Source: Methanospirillum stamsii
GTDB taxonomy: Archaea > Halobacteriota > Methanomicrobia > Methanomicrobiales > Methanospirillaceae
Reading direction: 5' to 3'
NCBI RefSeq assembly: GCF_003173335.1
Contig: NZ_QGMZ01000018.1
Coordinates: forward strand, 62,001-126,000
Length of the DNA: 64,000 nt
In this document: positions 42,068 through 51,351 of the stretch, piece after piece
Numbering within the stretch: the first letter of the stretch is position 1
Layout of the letters: each line of letters opens with the position of its first letter
Made by a program: the position numbers and the translations under genes
The notes under the pieces: generated by a model
What the model saw: only the letters and a program-made list of their open reading frames with translations
Told to the model about the DNA's origin: nothing
Databases searched by the model: none

Positions 42068-43879
42068 ATGGAAAAAACCCGGCAACCACCATTTTTACCC
42101 ATAAGCAGGACCGAACTTGCGGCCTTACACATAGAAAAACCTGATATCATCATTGTTTCAGGAGATGCCTATGTTGATCATCCCTCATTTGCCGCCGCAC
42201 TTCTTGGAAGAGTGCTCTATGATGCAGGTTTCACGGTTGCAATAATTCCCCAGCCTTCTCTTAAAAACCCGGAATCCCTCATTAGTATGGGCCCTCCCCG
42301 CCTTTTTTATGCCATATCCGGCGGAAGCGTAGACTCCATGGTGAGTAATTACACTCCTGCCCGAAAACGGAGATCTGAAGATGCATACTCGCCCGGTGGA
42401 AAAGGTGCAAGACCTGACCGGGCGGTCCTGGTATACACAGACCTCGTGCACCGGTTATTCCCTGATATTCCTATTGTAATCGGGGGGATTGAGGCATCAC
42501 TTCGCAGGTTTGCCCATTATGATTACTGGTCTGACCGGATTCGGCAGTCAATCCTGGCGGATGCACCGGCAGATATTCTGGTCTACGGGATGGGCGATCT
42601 TGCATTATGTGCCATTGCTGCAAAACTCGATGACGGGATAAATATTCACGAAATTCGTGATATTCCGGGAACTGTGTGGAAAATTTCTCCAAAAGAGTTC
42701 AGGGAGATCTCCATTCCGGGTTCGATTGAAATTCCTCCTTTTCTATCTGTCCGGGATAATAAAGAGGATTTTTGCAAAGGCCACAATATCATCTCTGAAA
42801 ACCAGGATCCGGTGTCCGGAAAAACGCTCATCCAGAGGCATCCAAAGACTATCATCATTCAAAATCCTCCGGCAAGGCCACTTACTACTCAGGAAATGGA
42901 CCGGATATACGGTCTTCCTTTCAGACGCCGTGAGCATCCTTCATATACTCTCCCGGTCCCGGCTCTATCGCCGGTCCGGTTTTCTGTTACCTCTCACCGG
43001 GGTTGCTATGGTGACTGTCATTTTTGTGCAATCTCGATGCACCAGGGAAAAATCATTCAGAGCAGGAGTAAGGAATCAATACTGGAAGAGATCAGATCCC
43101 TTACACAGGTCAAAGGTTTTTCCGGAACAATCAGCGATGTAGGCGGGCCCAGTGCCAACATGTACGGTGATTTTTGTAAGTCCTGGGAGACGAAGGGAAT
43201 CTGCAGGGATAATGATTGTATTACCTGTAAGGCGCTGATACATAGCATCTCCTCGTATCTTGATCTCCTTGACGAAGCAGAAGCGATTTCACGAGTAAAA
43301 CATGTATTCATCGGATCAGGGATCCGGTATGATCTCATCCCGCTTGATTTGGATGTCATGGCACGGATATCCTCCCATATTTCCGGGCACATGAAAGTTG
43401 CCCCGGAGCATATTGTCCCTTCTGTTACTGGGTACATGAATAAACCTGATGGTGAGGTCTTTGAAAAATTCAGAGAGTTATTTGAAAGATCGCAGAAAGG
43501 GAAAACGCGACGGCAGTATCTGGTGCCCTACCTGATATCCGGTCATCCCGGATGCACGATTAGCGATATGATTTCACTGGCTGAGTATCTGCGTGACACC
43601 AGATTATACCCGGAACAAGTCCAGGATTTTACCCCGACACCCCTGACGACGTCAACCTGCATGTATGCAACCGGACTTGACCCACGCTCGGGAAAACCTG
43701 TTCATGTTCCAAAAGATGATGAAAAAAAGATCCAACGGGCGATGCTTCGCTGGAAAGAGCCGGACAACTACTCTTATGTAAAAGAAGGACTACAGGTTGC
43801 AGGAAGAGAGGATCTTATCGGTCAGAGTGCTGACTGTCTGATTGGTTCCAGAATCCGGAAAAAACATGAAAAATCATGA
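42068..43879 (+). CDS. YgiQ-family radical SAM protein (UPF0313)
   Basis: A 603-residue radical SAM enzyme. The N-terminal B12-binding-like region (about 20-200: IIVSGDAYVDHPSFAAALLG, VIGGIEASLRRFAHYDYW) precedes the 4Fe-4S motif C313-x3-C317-x2-C320 (HRGCYGDCHFC), and the C-terminal DUF3362-type region has QVQDFTPTPLTTSTCMYATG near 515. The substrate of YgiQ proteins is not established. It is probably co-transcribed with the preceding GTPase-like gene, and its last six bases overlap the convergent AhpD-like gene. Confidence 0.92.
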   Translation: MEKTRQPPFLPISRTELAALHIEKPDIIIVSGDAYVDHPSFAAALLGRVLYDAGFTVAIIPQPSLKNPESLISMGPPRLFYAISGGSVDSMVSNYTPARKRRSEDAYSPGGKGARPDRAVLVYTDLVHRLFPDIPIVIGGIEASLRRFAHYDYWSDRIRQSILADAPADILVYGMGDLALCAIAAKLDDGINIHEIRDIPGTVWKISPKEFREISIPGSIEIPPFLSVRDNKEDFCKGHNIISENQDPVSGKTLIQRHPKTIIIQNPPARPLTTQEMDRIYGLPFRRREHPSYTLPVPALSPVRFSVTSHRGCYGDCHFCAISMHQGKIIQSRSKESILEEIRSLTQVKGFSGTISDVGGPSANMYGDFCKSWETKGICRDNDCITCKALIHSISSYLDLLDEAEAISRVKHVFIGSGIRYDLIPLDLDVMARISSHISGHMKVAPEHIVPSVTGYMNKPDGEVFEKFRELFERSQKGKTRRQYLVPYLISGHPGCTISDMISLAEYLRDTRLYPEQVQDFTPTPLTTSTCMYATGLDPRSGKPVHVPKDDEKKIQRAMLRWKEPDNYSYVKEGLQVAGREDLIGQSADCLIGSRIRKKHEKS

Positions 43880-44344
43880 AAAATCCTCATCGTCTCTTCT
43901 GGTCGGTTCAGGAATTTTCATCCCGCAACTGATACATTCTTCTATGGTGTCCGAGTATGTCCGATATGCATCTGCAAGAACAGTCGACTGGGATGTAAGA
44001 CCTGCGATGAGGATGGCCTCAAGTATTTCATCCGGATTTGCACCTTTTTTGAGTGCAGCCTGAACATGGTAATCAGTGCAGTGATTACACTGAAGTGCAG
44101 CAGATACTGCAAGACTTATCAGTTCTACAATTTTCGGTTCAAGTGTTCCGGTTTTCAGAACTGAATTTTTATACAAAAGATGCGAGACCAGGACTTCCGG
44201 TCGTTCGGCCATCCGTTCAAAAATCAGTGGAGCTCTACCATAATCCTTGCGTATTGCTTCAACCCAGTCTTTTGCAGTATCAGCAGTTCCACGCTCTATT
44301 ACCTCCCTGACAATATTTTCAAATCCATTCCTTGGTTTTCCCAT
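43874..44344 (-). CDS. Carboxymuconolactone decarboxylase / AhpD family protein
   Basis: A 156-residue helical protein of the CMD/AhpD family. The redox motif CNHCTDYH near residue 88 has the CxxC and following histidine of AhpD-type proteins, which act as thiol peroxidase partners. The helix AALKKGANPDEILEAILIAG follows as in the family. The substrate is unknown, but a peroxide-defence role is reasonable in an anaerobe. It overlaps the YgiQ gene end-to-end by six bases. Confidence 0.9.
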   Translation of the reverse strand: MGKPRNGFENIVREVIERGTADTAKDWVEAIRKDYGRAPLIFERMAERPEVLVSHLLYKNSVLKTGTLEPKIVELISLAVSAALQCNHCTDYHVQAALKKGANPDEILEAILIAGLTSQSTVLADAYRTYSDTIEECISCGMKIPEPTRRDDEDFS

Positions 44345-44448
44345 AGAGCAATCCTACACAATATTTCGCGTGCACGATGGTCAAACTTACCGGTTCATGA
44401 CTTCCGGCAGGATAATCCTTTCATTGGATAAAGTGGATCCTTAGTATT

Positions 44449-45318
44449 ATGGATGGAAAGAGAAGTGTCATTCTTCTGGCACTGGTTGTCACAGGATTTC
44501 TCCTGCTGGCCGGATGCACCAGTACATCACCTGAAGATACAGCTGTTGCGCCTGTTACAACAACCATGCCTACAAACCTTCCACCGACACTGGAAAGCAC
44601 ACATGAACCGGTGCAGGTTCAGGAACCAGATATTGGACCGTCTAATTTTGACGGTTCTGTCGTCCTGCCTCCGGATGATCTGACTATTTCGGTATCTGCA
44701 CAAAAGGATCCGGTTTATAACCAGATTACGGTGGTATTTGATGGTGGCAAAGGACAGCAGCTTGTCAGGGATATCACCGTCAGGGTAACTACTTCTGATG
44801 GCATGGTTTCTGAACAGCCACTGGATGTAAAACGGGGAAGTGAAGCAGTATTTTCCGGAACCAAAGGAAATGACCGGGTCCAGGTGGCGGTGAATTATAA
44901 AAACGGAGAATCATATCTCATCTTCGATCAGATTGTGGGTCAGATAAGAGCTCCTGAAATGACAGAGACTCCGACACCTGCCCCGGTGCCGGAATCTCAA
45001 GAAGGAGGAAAATATGACGGACCGGTTACTCAGCCACCAAAAAACCTCCTGGTATCTGTTGATGTTGACAAAGATCCGGTTTACCGTGTTATCACCGCAA
45101 CATTCAGAGGCGGTCATGGACAGACCCTGGTTAAGATGATTGAGGTTCATGCTCTTCTTTCTGATGGCAGTGAAGTGACCGAGGAACTGAGTAATAACAT
45201 CGGAGGCGAAGCAGAAATACAGGGAACTAACGGAAATGACAAGGTTCAGGTTGTTGTCTTCTATAAGAATGGTGAGCAGTATAAAATTAGTGAGAAAGTA
45301 TTCGGCCCTCGAGGCTGA
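44449..45318 (+). CDS. Lipoprotein with two tandem beta-domain repeats
   Basis: A 289-residue exported lipoprotein: signal VILLALVVTGFLLLAGC with a lipobox. After a Thr/Pro-rich linker there are two ~95-residue homologous repeats (about 65-165 and 185-288), each beginning YDGPV/FDGSV..PP, then DKDPVY..IT..F.GG.GQ.LV and ending G..GNDKVQV.V.YKNGE. I do not recognise the domain. It is probably a surface protein of beta-sandwich fold. The neighbours are also surface proteins. Confidence 0.8.
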   Translation: MDGKRSVILLALVVTGFLLLAGCTSTSPEDTAVAPVTTTMPTNLPPTLESTHEPVQVQEPDIGPSNFDGSVVLPPDDLTISVSAQKDPVYNQITVVFDGGKGQQLVRDITVRVTTSDGMVSEQPLDVKRGSEAVFSGTKGNDRVQVAVNYKNGESYLIFDQIVGQIRAPEMTETPTPAPVPESQEGGKYDGPVTQPPKNLLVSVDVDKDPVYRVITATFRGGHGQTLVKMIEVHALLSDGSEVTEELSNNIGGEAEIQGTNGNDKVQVVVFYKNGEQYKISEKVFGPRG

Positions 45319-45321
45319 ATC

Positions 45322-46245
45322 TCATCTCTTTTTTTGAAACAGAACAAGAGCAGATAAGGCTGCTCCGATACTCAGTAAACCAGCAGATGCCTGGGTAGGT
45401 TCAGGCTGTGGAGTACTTTCAGGAGTCTGCGGTATTGGCTCCGGAGTGCTTGTCACCAGGGCAGTCAGGGTTCCTGATACCGAGACGTTTTCTCCTGCAA
45501 TGATTGACGTTTCAGCGCTGAAGTCCTGGTAACCGGGAAGGGAAATTGTTACCTGCACCTTACCTGCCGGAAGATCCGGGATGGTGACCGGAGTTATCCC
45601 GACAGGAGCACCATTCATCTGGACATTTGCTCCGGACGGCTGTGAAGTTACCTGCATAGGGCCGGTTGTAACCGGAGTCAGGGAAACCCTCACCTTGGTG
45701 TTCATATTTGCTTCAACAAAAACCCGGTCTACCCAGTCCTTATATCCGGGCAGAGAAACCTGCACGATCTGGTATCCTGCTGGAATGTCTCGTAATGTGA
45801 AGATACCTGATTGATCCACAGTGCCGGCAAATGTCCCTTCAACAAACACCTGTCCACCGGGGGGACTGATTGCAAGTGATACAGTCCCGATACTTTGTGG
45901 AGGAAGAAGGGTAAGAATTCCCCTGTATACATTACTTTTTCCAGGTTTTGGTGCCTGCAATATGGTCTCATTATAGGTTGAATATCCGGGCGCTTCAATC
46001 CTGAGAAGATGATAAACCGGTTTGTTGCTTGTTTCTGCCGGAACCATCAGACTGCCTTTCTCAATCGAACCGGCAAACACATCATCAAAATAAACCGAAG
46101 CATTCTCCACATTAGATCGAATTTCATAATTTGCAACTTCTGCCTGCGTTTCTCCTGACACCGGGAACATAATGGCCCCTGAAAGGAAAATTCCTGTTAA
46201 AATGATTAGGATTTTGAAACCCGGGTTCTGACAAATACATTTCAT
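45322..46245 (-). CDS. PEGA-domain surface protein with C-terminal anchor
   Basis: A 307-residue exported protein: signal ILIILTGIFLSGAIMFPVSG, then three PEGA-type beta domains (about 35-115, 118-188, 190-262), each with the pattern G.V.V.G...G.TP and H/Q.V.VSLPGY.DW. A Pro/Thr/Glu spacer (TPEPIPQTPESTPQPEPTQA) precedes a hydrophobic anchor LLSIGAALSALVLF and a basic tail KKR, suggesting archaeosortase-like or plain membrane anchoring. First-encoded of three adjacent PEGA proteins when read by coordinate. Confidence 0.85.
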   Translation of the reverse strand: MKCICQNPGFKILIILTGIFLSGAIMFPVSGETQAEVANYEIRSNVENASVYFDDVFAGSIEKGSLMVPAETSNKPVYHLLRIEAPGYSTYNETILQAPKPGKSNVYRGILTLLPPQSIGTVSLAISPPGGQVFVEGTFAGTVDQSGIFTLRDIPAGYQIVQVSLPGYKDWVDRVFVEANMNTKVRVSLTPVTTGPMQVTSQPSGANVQMNGAPVGITPVTIPDLPAGKVQVTISLPGYQDFSAETSIIAGENVSVSGTLTALVTSTPEPIPQTPESTPQPEPTQASAGLLSIGAALSALVLFQKKR

Positions 46246-46277
46246 CTCTTATCACTCCTGAATTCAGAACTCATTAT

Positions 46278-46946
46278 TCATCTGCCTCTGCCCTGCTGCA
46301 TGTAACATGCAATGATGCAACATATCCCGGTTATCAAAAGGGAACTGAATAGCCCAGAGCCAGCTTTTGGAGTTGGCACAGGAGAAGCTGCGACAGGCTC
46401 CAGTGATCCACTCACCTGTGCCGGCGTTTCTGCTGATACAGTTACCTCTGTTCTCCAGTCCTTATATCCGGCAAGCCTTAACAGGACATCATGAGAGCCA
46501 ATCTCTGCTTCCAATGTTACCGGAGTTACTCCTTTATACAGGTCATCAACATATACCTGGACATTCGGAGGTGTTGATTCAATTATAAGAGTTCCTTGTG
46601 ACTCTTTTTCGAGGGTAACCCTGACTTCTGCAGGCAGTCCGTCCGGAACATTGACAACCAATTCCTTTGTGAAATAATCCGGATGTGATGCTGTCAGGGT
46701 ATGTTCTCCAACCGGGACTGAATCAATTACCAGAACACCTGACTCACCCACCTGACCTGCCACTCTTCCATCAATCGTAATCTCCATGCCAACCGGATTC
46801 CCGTCCACATGGAGAGATCCGGTTGCCTGGTATACCTGTCCGCTGAGATCAGGTGAGACAATACCAAGGACCGGAGCTACAAGTAAGGAAAAAAAAATGA
46901 GTGAAACAAATCCAACTCCAAATTTCGTTGTGAGAGGAACTGTCAT
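46278..46946 (-). CDS. PEGA-domain surface protein
   Basis: A 222-residue exported protein: signal FGVGFVSLIFFSLLVAPVLG, two PEGA domains (about 40-112 and 113-185; STPPNVQVYVDDLYKGVTPV, HDVLLRLAGYKDWRTEV), then a short spacer, hydrophobic LFSSLLITGICCIIACYM and a terminal GRGR. Its start overlaps the stop of the upstream PEGA gene by four bases, so the two are translationally coupled. Envelope location inferred; ligand unknown. Confidence 0.84.
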   Translation of the reverse strand: MTVPLTTKFGVGFVSLIFFSLLVAPVLGIVSPDLSGQVYQATGSLHVDGNPVGMEITIDGRVAGQVGESGVLVIDSVPVGEHTLTASHPDYFTKELVVNVPDGLPAEVRVTLEKESQGTLIIESTPPNVQVYVDDLYKGVTPVTLEAEIGSHDVLLRLAGYKDWRTEVTVSAETPAQVSGSLEPVAASPVPTPKAGSGLFSSLLITGICCIIACYMQQGRGR

Positions 46947-47791
46947 TGCTGCACCACTGGCGTTTCCAAAGGCTGCTGTGATGCTGGTTCACTTTGAGGG
47001 ATTGCAGCAGGCTCCGGTTCTGTCACAAGGACCGCTTCAACAGAGCCAAGACTTCCTCCTGTAACGGTTACATTTGCAGCCCAGTTCTGATACCCGTCCT
47101 TTCGAATTTCTACTGAGTGTTCACCTATTGAAATATCTGATAGTTCAAGAGGCGTCAATCCCTTCAGGGAGTTGTCAAGAAAGATCATTCCGCCCTCCGG
47201 GGCTGAATTTAACCGGAGACTGCCGTATGAAGACACTGTCATCGCTACCCGGTAGTCTGTAACTGCATTATCATCGACATAGAGCTGGTCGGTTATTGTC
47301 GTATTTCCTGGTCTGCGCGCTGTAACGGTGTATAAACCACGGGGAACAGTGTAATACACAAGAGTTCCGGAGTCTGGGGTAATACCCATACTTTTATCAT
47401 TCAATAAAAATTCTGCCCCGGCAGGTTCACTGTAAAATGTTACAATTCCGGTATTGTCATATGATTTATTGGTTAAATCAATTTTATATGCAATGGTCTT
47501 TCCCGGTTCGGTCTGCACAAAAGGACCGGCAAAAGAGGTACAATTGCTATATTCCATCCGGACATTATTCCATACCGGGTTTACCGTAGTGTCTATCGGC
47601 ACAACCAGGGACCCATTCCATACATATCCCATATACAGAGTATCAAAATATACCCGTGCGCCATCAATATCTGAACGAACTTCAATAAACCCGATTCCGG
47701 GTGCTGAATATACCGTTTCATCTGCTCCTGCTATACAACAGAAAAACGCAGAAAACAGCATCAGACTTGCAAGTACTATATGCCATTTCAT
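46943..47791 (-). CDS. PEGA-domain surface protein, first gene of the cluster
   Basis: A 282-residue exported protein: signal VLASLMLFSAFFCCIAGA, three PEGA-like repeats (about 30-105, 108-185, 187-260) with FYSEPAGAEFLLNDKSMGIT and HSVEIRKDGYQNWAANVTV, and a Pro/Glu tail without an obvious anchor. It carries several sequons. It heads the operon 47791 to 45322 on the minus strand. The three proteins share layout, so they probably arose by duplication. Confidence 0.84.
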   Translation of the reverse strand: MKWHIVLASLMLFSAFFCCIAGADETVYSAPGIGFIEVRSDIDGARVYFDTLYMGYVWNGSLVVPIDTTVNPVWNNVRMEYSNCTSFAGPFVQTEPGKTIAYKIDLTNKSYDNTGIVTFYSEPAGAEFLLNDKSMGITPDSGTLVYYTVPRGLYTVTARRPGNTTITDQLYVDDNAVTDYRVAMTVSSYGSLRLNSAPEGGMIFLDNSLKGLTPLELSDISIGEHSVEIRKDGYQNWAANVTVTGGSLGSVEAVLVTEPEPAAIPQSEPASQQPLETPVVQQ

Positions 47792-47917
47792 ACTTCACAT
47801 CAACCCCTATTATTGAGCATGGGCGATGAACGCTCATAATCTTTTGGAATCACTCATCCAAAAGGATCAACAAAGTATTCCGTATTTTATATAAATTAAT
47901 GAGAGGGAAAATTAAAA

Positions 47918-49462
47918 TTAGACGATAATATCGTTAACCTTGGAATTTTTTATCCGCATATAGGCCCCTTCAGTATTCATTGGATTTTTCTCGATGTAAT
48001 CCAGAACATTTTTTATCTTCTGGTAATTGTTTCTCACCTTTTTTGCATCATCTCCCTTCACTTCCTTCTCTTTATTTACGAGGAACTGGTACTTTTCATA
48101 GAGTTTGATGATGCTTTCAACGACATAAAGAGAATAATTATAGCCATTATATGTCTTTGAATTACTTTCCGGTTTTGAGAGATGGAGAACGAAGGGATCA
48201 GAGGATTTGTATGTTGTCGCAAGACCTCCGAAGAATGAAGGGCCATCCGGATTGATGTACACATATTCATCCCCGTTTCCATCAGGATATATACGGAAAG
48301 TATCGCTCTGAACATGCTCTTTTAGTCGTATTCCCACTCCGGCATGTGCAAATCCCGGATAAGCAAGAAATACAACATCATAACCATGGCCTTTAAGGAG
48401 ACTATAGAGTAATAATGCCTTGTCAAATGAGTTTCCCTTTTTATCGTGGATAATTTCAACCGGGTACCGGTTATCCGATTCATCAGTAAGGGGAATCTGC
48501 TGAACGAAATGAGCAATAAATTCCACCATCTCACGTTCGTTAAAGCTCCTGGAATTTCCTTCATAAAGAAGGGTATCCAGTATATCCCGAATTGTTTCCT
48601 CTGTGGTCGGGTCTGATAATTCCTGTGCAATCACCGGCCCCCATTCTTCAGGATTTTTCGTTGCAATATCCTTCGTATCCATGCTGATTTTCTGTGCACC
48701 AAGATATACCGATCTGTCGACCTGCAACGATACCGGAATTTCCGTGTTTGATGACAAAACGGTAAATGTACGTTCTACAAAACGTGGGTTTGCTCCGATC
48801 TCCGGCTGGACATAGGATGATGTTACAACTGCTGAGGTCTGTTGAGGGGCGGGGGGCTTTGTTTCAATAACTGACTTTACTGTCTCCGGAATAGTAAACC
48901 CACCTACATATCCGCCGGTGAGATTAAAGACCTGAATCCGGTTGTTGCCTGAATCACATATAAGAATCCGGTCATCCTTCTCCTTTTGGGTTGTCAGGAT
49001 GGTAATGCTGCCGGGGTTTTTAAATTCTCCCTGTTCTTTCCCGGCATCGCCCCAGGTTCCCAGATACGTACCATCCTTATTAAATCTGTATATACGACTG
49101 GTCACTTTATCTGAGAGGTAAATGGTACCTGACCTGTCAGATCCTATCCCGGAAATCTGCCAGAATCCATATGGCTCTGCTGCTTTTTCATCAATTACCC
49201 ATTCCACGGTGCCATTTTGGTTAATTTTGTAGATTGACTGGCCATCATCATCAGAGATGATAAAAGAATCATCAACGGACAGGGCCAGAATACCCGGACT
49301 TACCATTGACACAGCCGGAATGCCAGGAACTGTTTCATCTGGTTTGTCCTGGTTTTCATCTGATACCGGTACCGATAGAGAAAAAAGAGAACCAATCAGA
49401 ACCCCTGCCATAATACAGATTCCGGCAATGCACACGTATGTAAGAACAGCAGAGTTATTCAT
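47918..49462 (-). CDS. NHL-repeat protein with transglutaminase-like domain lacking Cys
   Basis: A 514-residue membrane-anchored protein: N-terminal helix YVCIAGICIMAGVLIGSLFS, then NHL-type beta-propeller blades (about 45-190: GTIYLSDKVTSRIYRFNKDG, RILICDSGNNRIQVFNLTGG), and a transglutaminase-like domain (about 285-420). In that domain the usual G-D-C-x-D-K is GNSFDKALLLYSLL, with Ser345 where the nucleophilic Cys should be, while the following HAGVGI histidine is kept. It may bind rather than cleave or crosslink. Located beside the PEGA cluster and probably on the cell surface. Confidence 0.82.
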   Translation of the reverse strand: MNNSAVLTYVCIAGICIMAGVLIGSLFSLSVPVSDENQDKPDETVPGIPAVSMVSPGILALSVDDSFIISDDDGQSIYKINQNGTVEWVIDEKAAEPYGFWQISGIGSDRSGTIYLSDKVTSRIYRFNKDGTYLGTWGDAGKEQGEFKNPGSITILTTQKEKDDRILICDSGNNRIQVFNLTGGYVGGFTIPETVKSVIETKPPAPQQTSAVVTSSYVQPEIGANPRFVERTFTVLSSNTEIPVSLQVDRSVYLGAQKISMDTKDIATKNPEEWGPVIAQELSDPTTEETIRDILDTLLYEGNSRSFNEREMVEFIAHFVQQIPLTDESDNRYPVEIIHDKKGNSFDKALLLYSLLKGHGYDVVFLAYPGFAHAGVGIRLKEHVQSDTFRIYPDGNGDEYVYINPDGPSFFGGLATTYKSSDPFVLHLSKPESNSKTYNGYNYSLYVVESIIKLYEKYQFLVNKEKEVKGDDAKKVRNNYQKIKNVLDYIEKNPMNTEGAYMRIKNSKVNDIIV

Positions 49463-49651
49463 TTTGAAAGGATACGATGGAATAATAATTATTTTTTCTT
49501 CTTTGGTTGTCCGGAATCTGGGAAAATATCCCGATATTTATGTTTTTTAAATTACCTGTTCCTTTAGTTGAATTTGGTGTTCTCCGGTCTTTGGAAAACA
49601 GTGTTAGGTTTTAAGAAAGTAATGAGGAGGAAAAGGAAAGAAGAGGGTGAT

Positions 49652-49972
49652 TTACCAATCTGAAAAACTGAGATAATGCATTGTTTCGAGTTGGTCAAGA
49701 AACAGGTCATCAGACCGGACCAGGTCATCTATTGTACTTTTGTGTTCGGGTTTTTCAGATTCAGGTTTTTCATATGACATGATACACAGACTGGTGTTAT
49801 ATTTTTCATCAGAATAGTGAGGGTTCTGATATCCGGTTACCTGGGGTCGATCCGGAGTATTGGGAAATTTACTTCTGGTAATCTGACTGGTGAGTGATGA
49901 GTAAGATTGAAGGGAGGGATAAGACTTGGGAAAATATTCTGCATGATGGTAGGAGGACATGGTTAGTTGCAT
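49652..49972 (-). CDS. Small hypothetical protein
   Basis: A 106-codon frame, Ser/Tyr/Glu-rich, ending in DDLVRSDDLFLDQLETMHYL. No domain, signal or membrane segment is recognised, and the ribosome binding site is weak (AAGGAA). The acidic helical C-terminus looks protein-like, but the frame could be spurious. Confidence 0.4.
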   Translation of the reverse strand: MQLTMSSYHHAEYFPKSYPSLQSYSSLTSQITRSKFPNTPDRPQVTGYQNPHYSDEKYNTSLCIMSYEKPESEKPEHKSTIDDLVRSDDLFLDQLETMHYLSFSDW

Positions 49973-50412
49973 GATATGTTCCTTGTCTGTTATGAGGGCC
50001 TAGTCAAATGGTGCTCTATACTTCTCCGGAATTCCCGGATTTCGTAAAGATCATTCACAGGTTATCCTGTGACATCACAGTGTTGGATGAAACTGCAGAT
50101 AAGGATTGAATACGAAATTACCCTGAATTCGTTCATACTGATTCAAATCGATTAAAATGGGTTCTCTCAAACTATCTCTCATATTATCCAGGAGATTTAT
50201 AAATCCGCCAATTATCATTGGCATCTACTGGCTGAAACACCTGCAGGAGATATCTCTTCAACAATCCTGATATCTCACCCAAAAAAAGATAGATCTCCAC
50301 AATTATGGTTTTAAAACCGGTTGCAACCAGTTGCAAATCTTATTTCTGCCAGGTTTTCCTGACTTGAAAACACGGGGGACGCTTCTTATGGATGATGAAA
50401 AAAGAGGAGTTA
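49973..50412. other. Intergenic region downstream of the marker operon
   Basis: A 440 bp region without a convincing gene. A short tandem direct repeat, GGTTGCAACC overlapping AGTTGCAA, lies near 50318-50338. A plus-strand peptide at 50390 runs into the marker gene and is not credible. Nothing else was recognised. Confidence 0.4.
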
Positions 50413-51351
50413 TCAGACCAGCATCCCGGTCTCAGAGAACGGTTTAACCTTCATAAGGATGTAATCCCGCATTCTTGAAGGCCGGAGGTCACAGATATCC
50501 GCGATTTTGATCCCTGATTCAATTTCCACTTCTTTTATTCTGCCTGCATAGGGATCATACGGGAGCTTTACCCTGATACCATCCATCTGTACCACCACAG
50601 GTACCGGTGATGTGACCTCATGGATATCCGGGACAGATTCTAGGATGACGTCCATCAGTCGTGCCGGAGCAATGGAAAGTGGATCTTTTGCAATACTTGT
50701 CCGTCGCTGATCAACAACCCGGGTAACTTCTGCGACAATTTCATCAAGCCGGGCCAGTTCATCCGGTTCCTTGGTCCGGTGCATAAATCTGCCCATCCCT
50801 CCGATATAACCAGCAACCGGAGGATCAATTACCTTCATCAGGGTCTCTTTTGATGGTCCGCCGCAAACAACCAGGGGTATTTTTATACCTCGTCTGAATG
50901 TAGGCATCTTCTGTTGTATGCAGGTCTCAAAGTTTCCAAAGAGATAGATGGCAAGATCGTGTTCGTTGATGATATCACGTTCTTCATCGGATAGAAGGCC
51001 TATCCTTTTGCCAAATCCTCTTGCAAGACCAATCATGTTTGTCTTTGCCCCTGCTGTCCGGAGGTACTCTGCAACATCACAGGAGGCATGGGGGAGATGG
51101 TGAATCTCAAGAGACATGGAAACCACAGCGATTTCAGTTCCGACCAGTGGTGCGGGTATCACCTCACCGGCAAGAGGGCGGGATACCGTTTTTAGTATGT
51201 CAATGTCCTCTTTCGGGACAAGAGCCTGGAGAACCACCTCCTGGGCGATCATATGTTTTTGTATGATGTACCCGCCCATATCCTCGATAAGGTCCAGGAT
51301 CTCATCATGCCTGAAAACCCCTCCTTTATACGTTATCGGGACCAGGATCAT
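50413..51351 (-). CDS. mmp7: Methanogenesis marker protein 7
   Basis: A 312-residue cytoplasmic protein found essentially only in methanogens. Recognised by MILVPITYKGGVFRHDEILD at the start, KTNMIGLARGFGKRIGLLS near 107, YLFGNFETCIQQKMPTFRRG near 140 and VVCGGPSKETLMKVIDPPVA. Mmp7 is one of the proteins of the ATP-dependent complex that activates methyl-coenzyme M reductase. Last gene of the marker operon; start overlaps the mmp17 stop by four bases. Confidence 0.93.
   Translation of the reverse strand: MILVPITYKGGVFRHDEILDLIEDMGGYIIQKHMIAQEVVLQALVPKEDIDILKTVSRPLAGEVIPAPLVGTEIAVVSMSLEIHHLPHASCDVAEYLRTAGAKTNMIGLARGFGKRIGLLSDEERDIINEHDLAIYLFGNFETCIQQKMPTFRRGIKIPLVVCGGPSKETLMKVIDPPVAGYIGGMGRFMHRTKEPDELARLDEIVAEVTRVVDQRRTSIAKDPLSIAPARLMDVILESVPDIHEVTSPVPVVVQMDGIRVKLPYDPYAGRIKEVEIESGIKIADICDLRPSRMRDYILMKVKPFSETGMLV

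Noticed and set aside
50318-50338. Possible regulator site with repeated GTTGCAA upstream of the marker operon end
   Set aside because: It lies downstream of the operon (past the mmp7 stop), is very short, and has no promoter near it.
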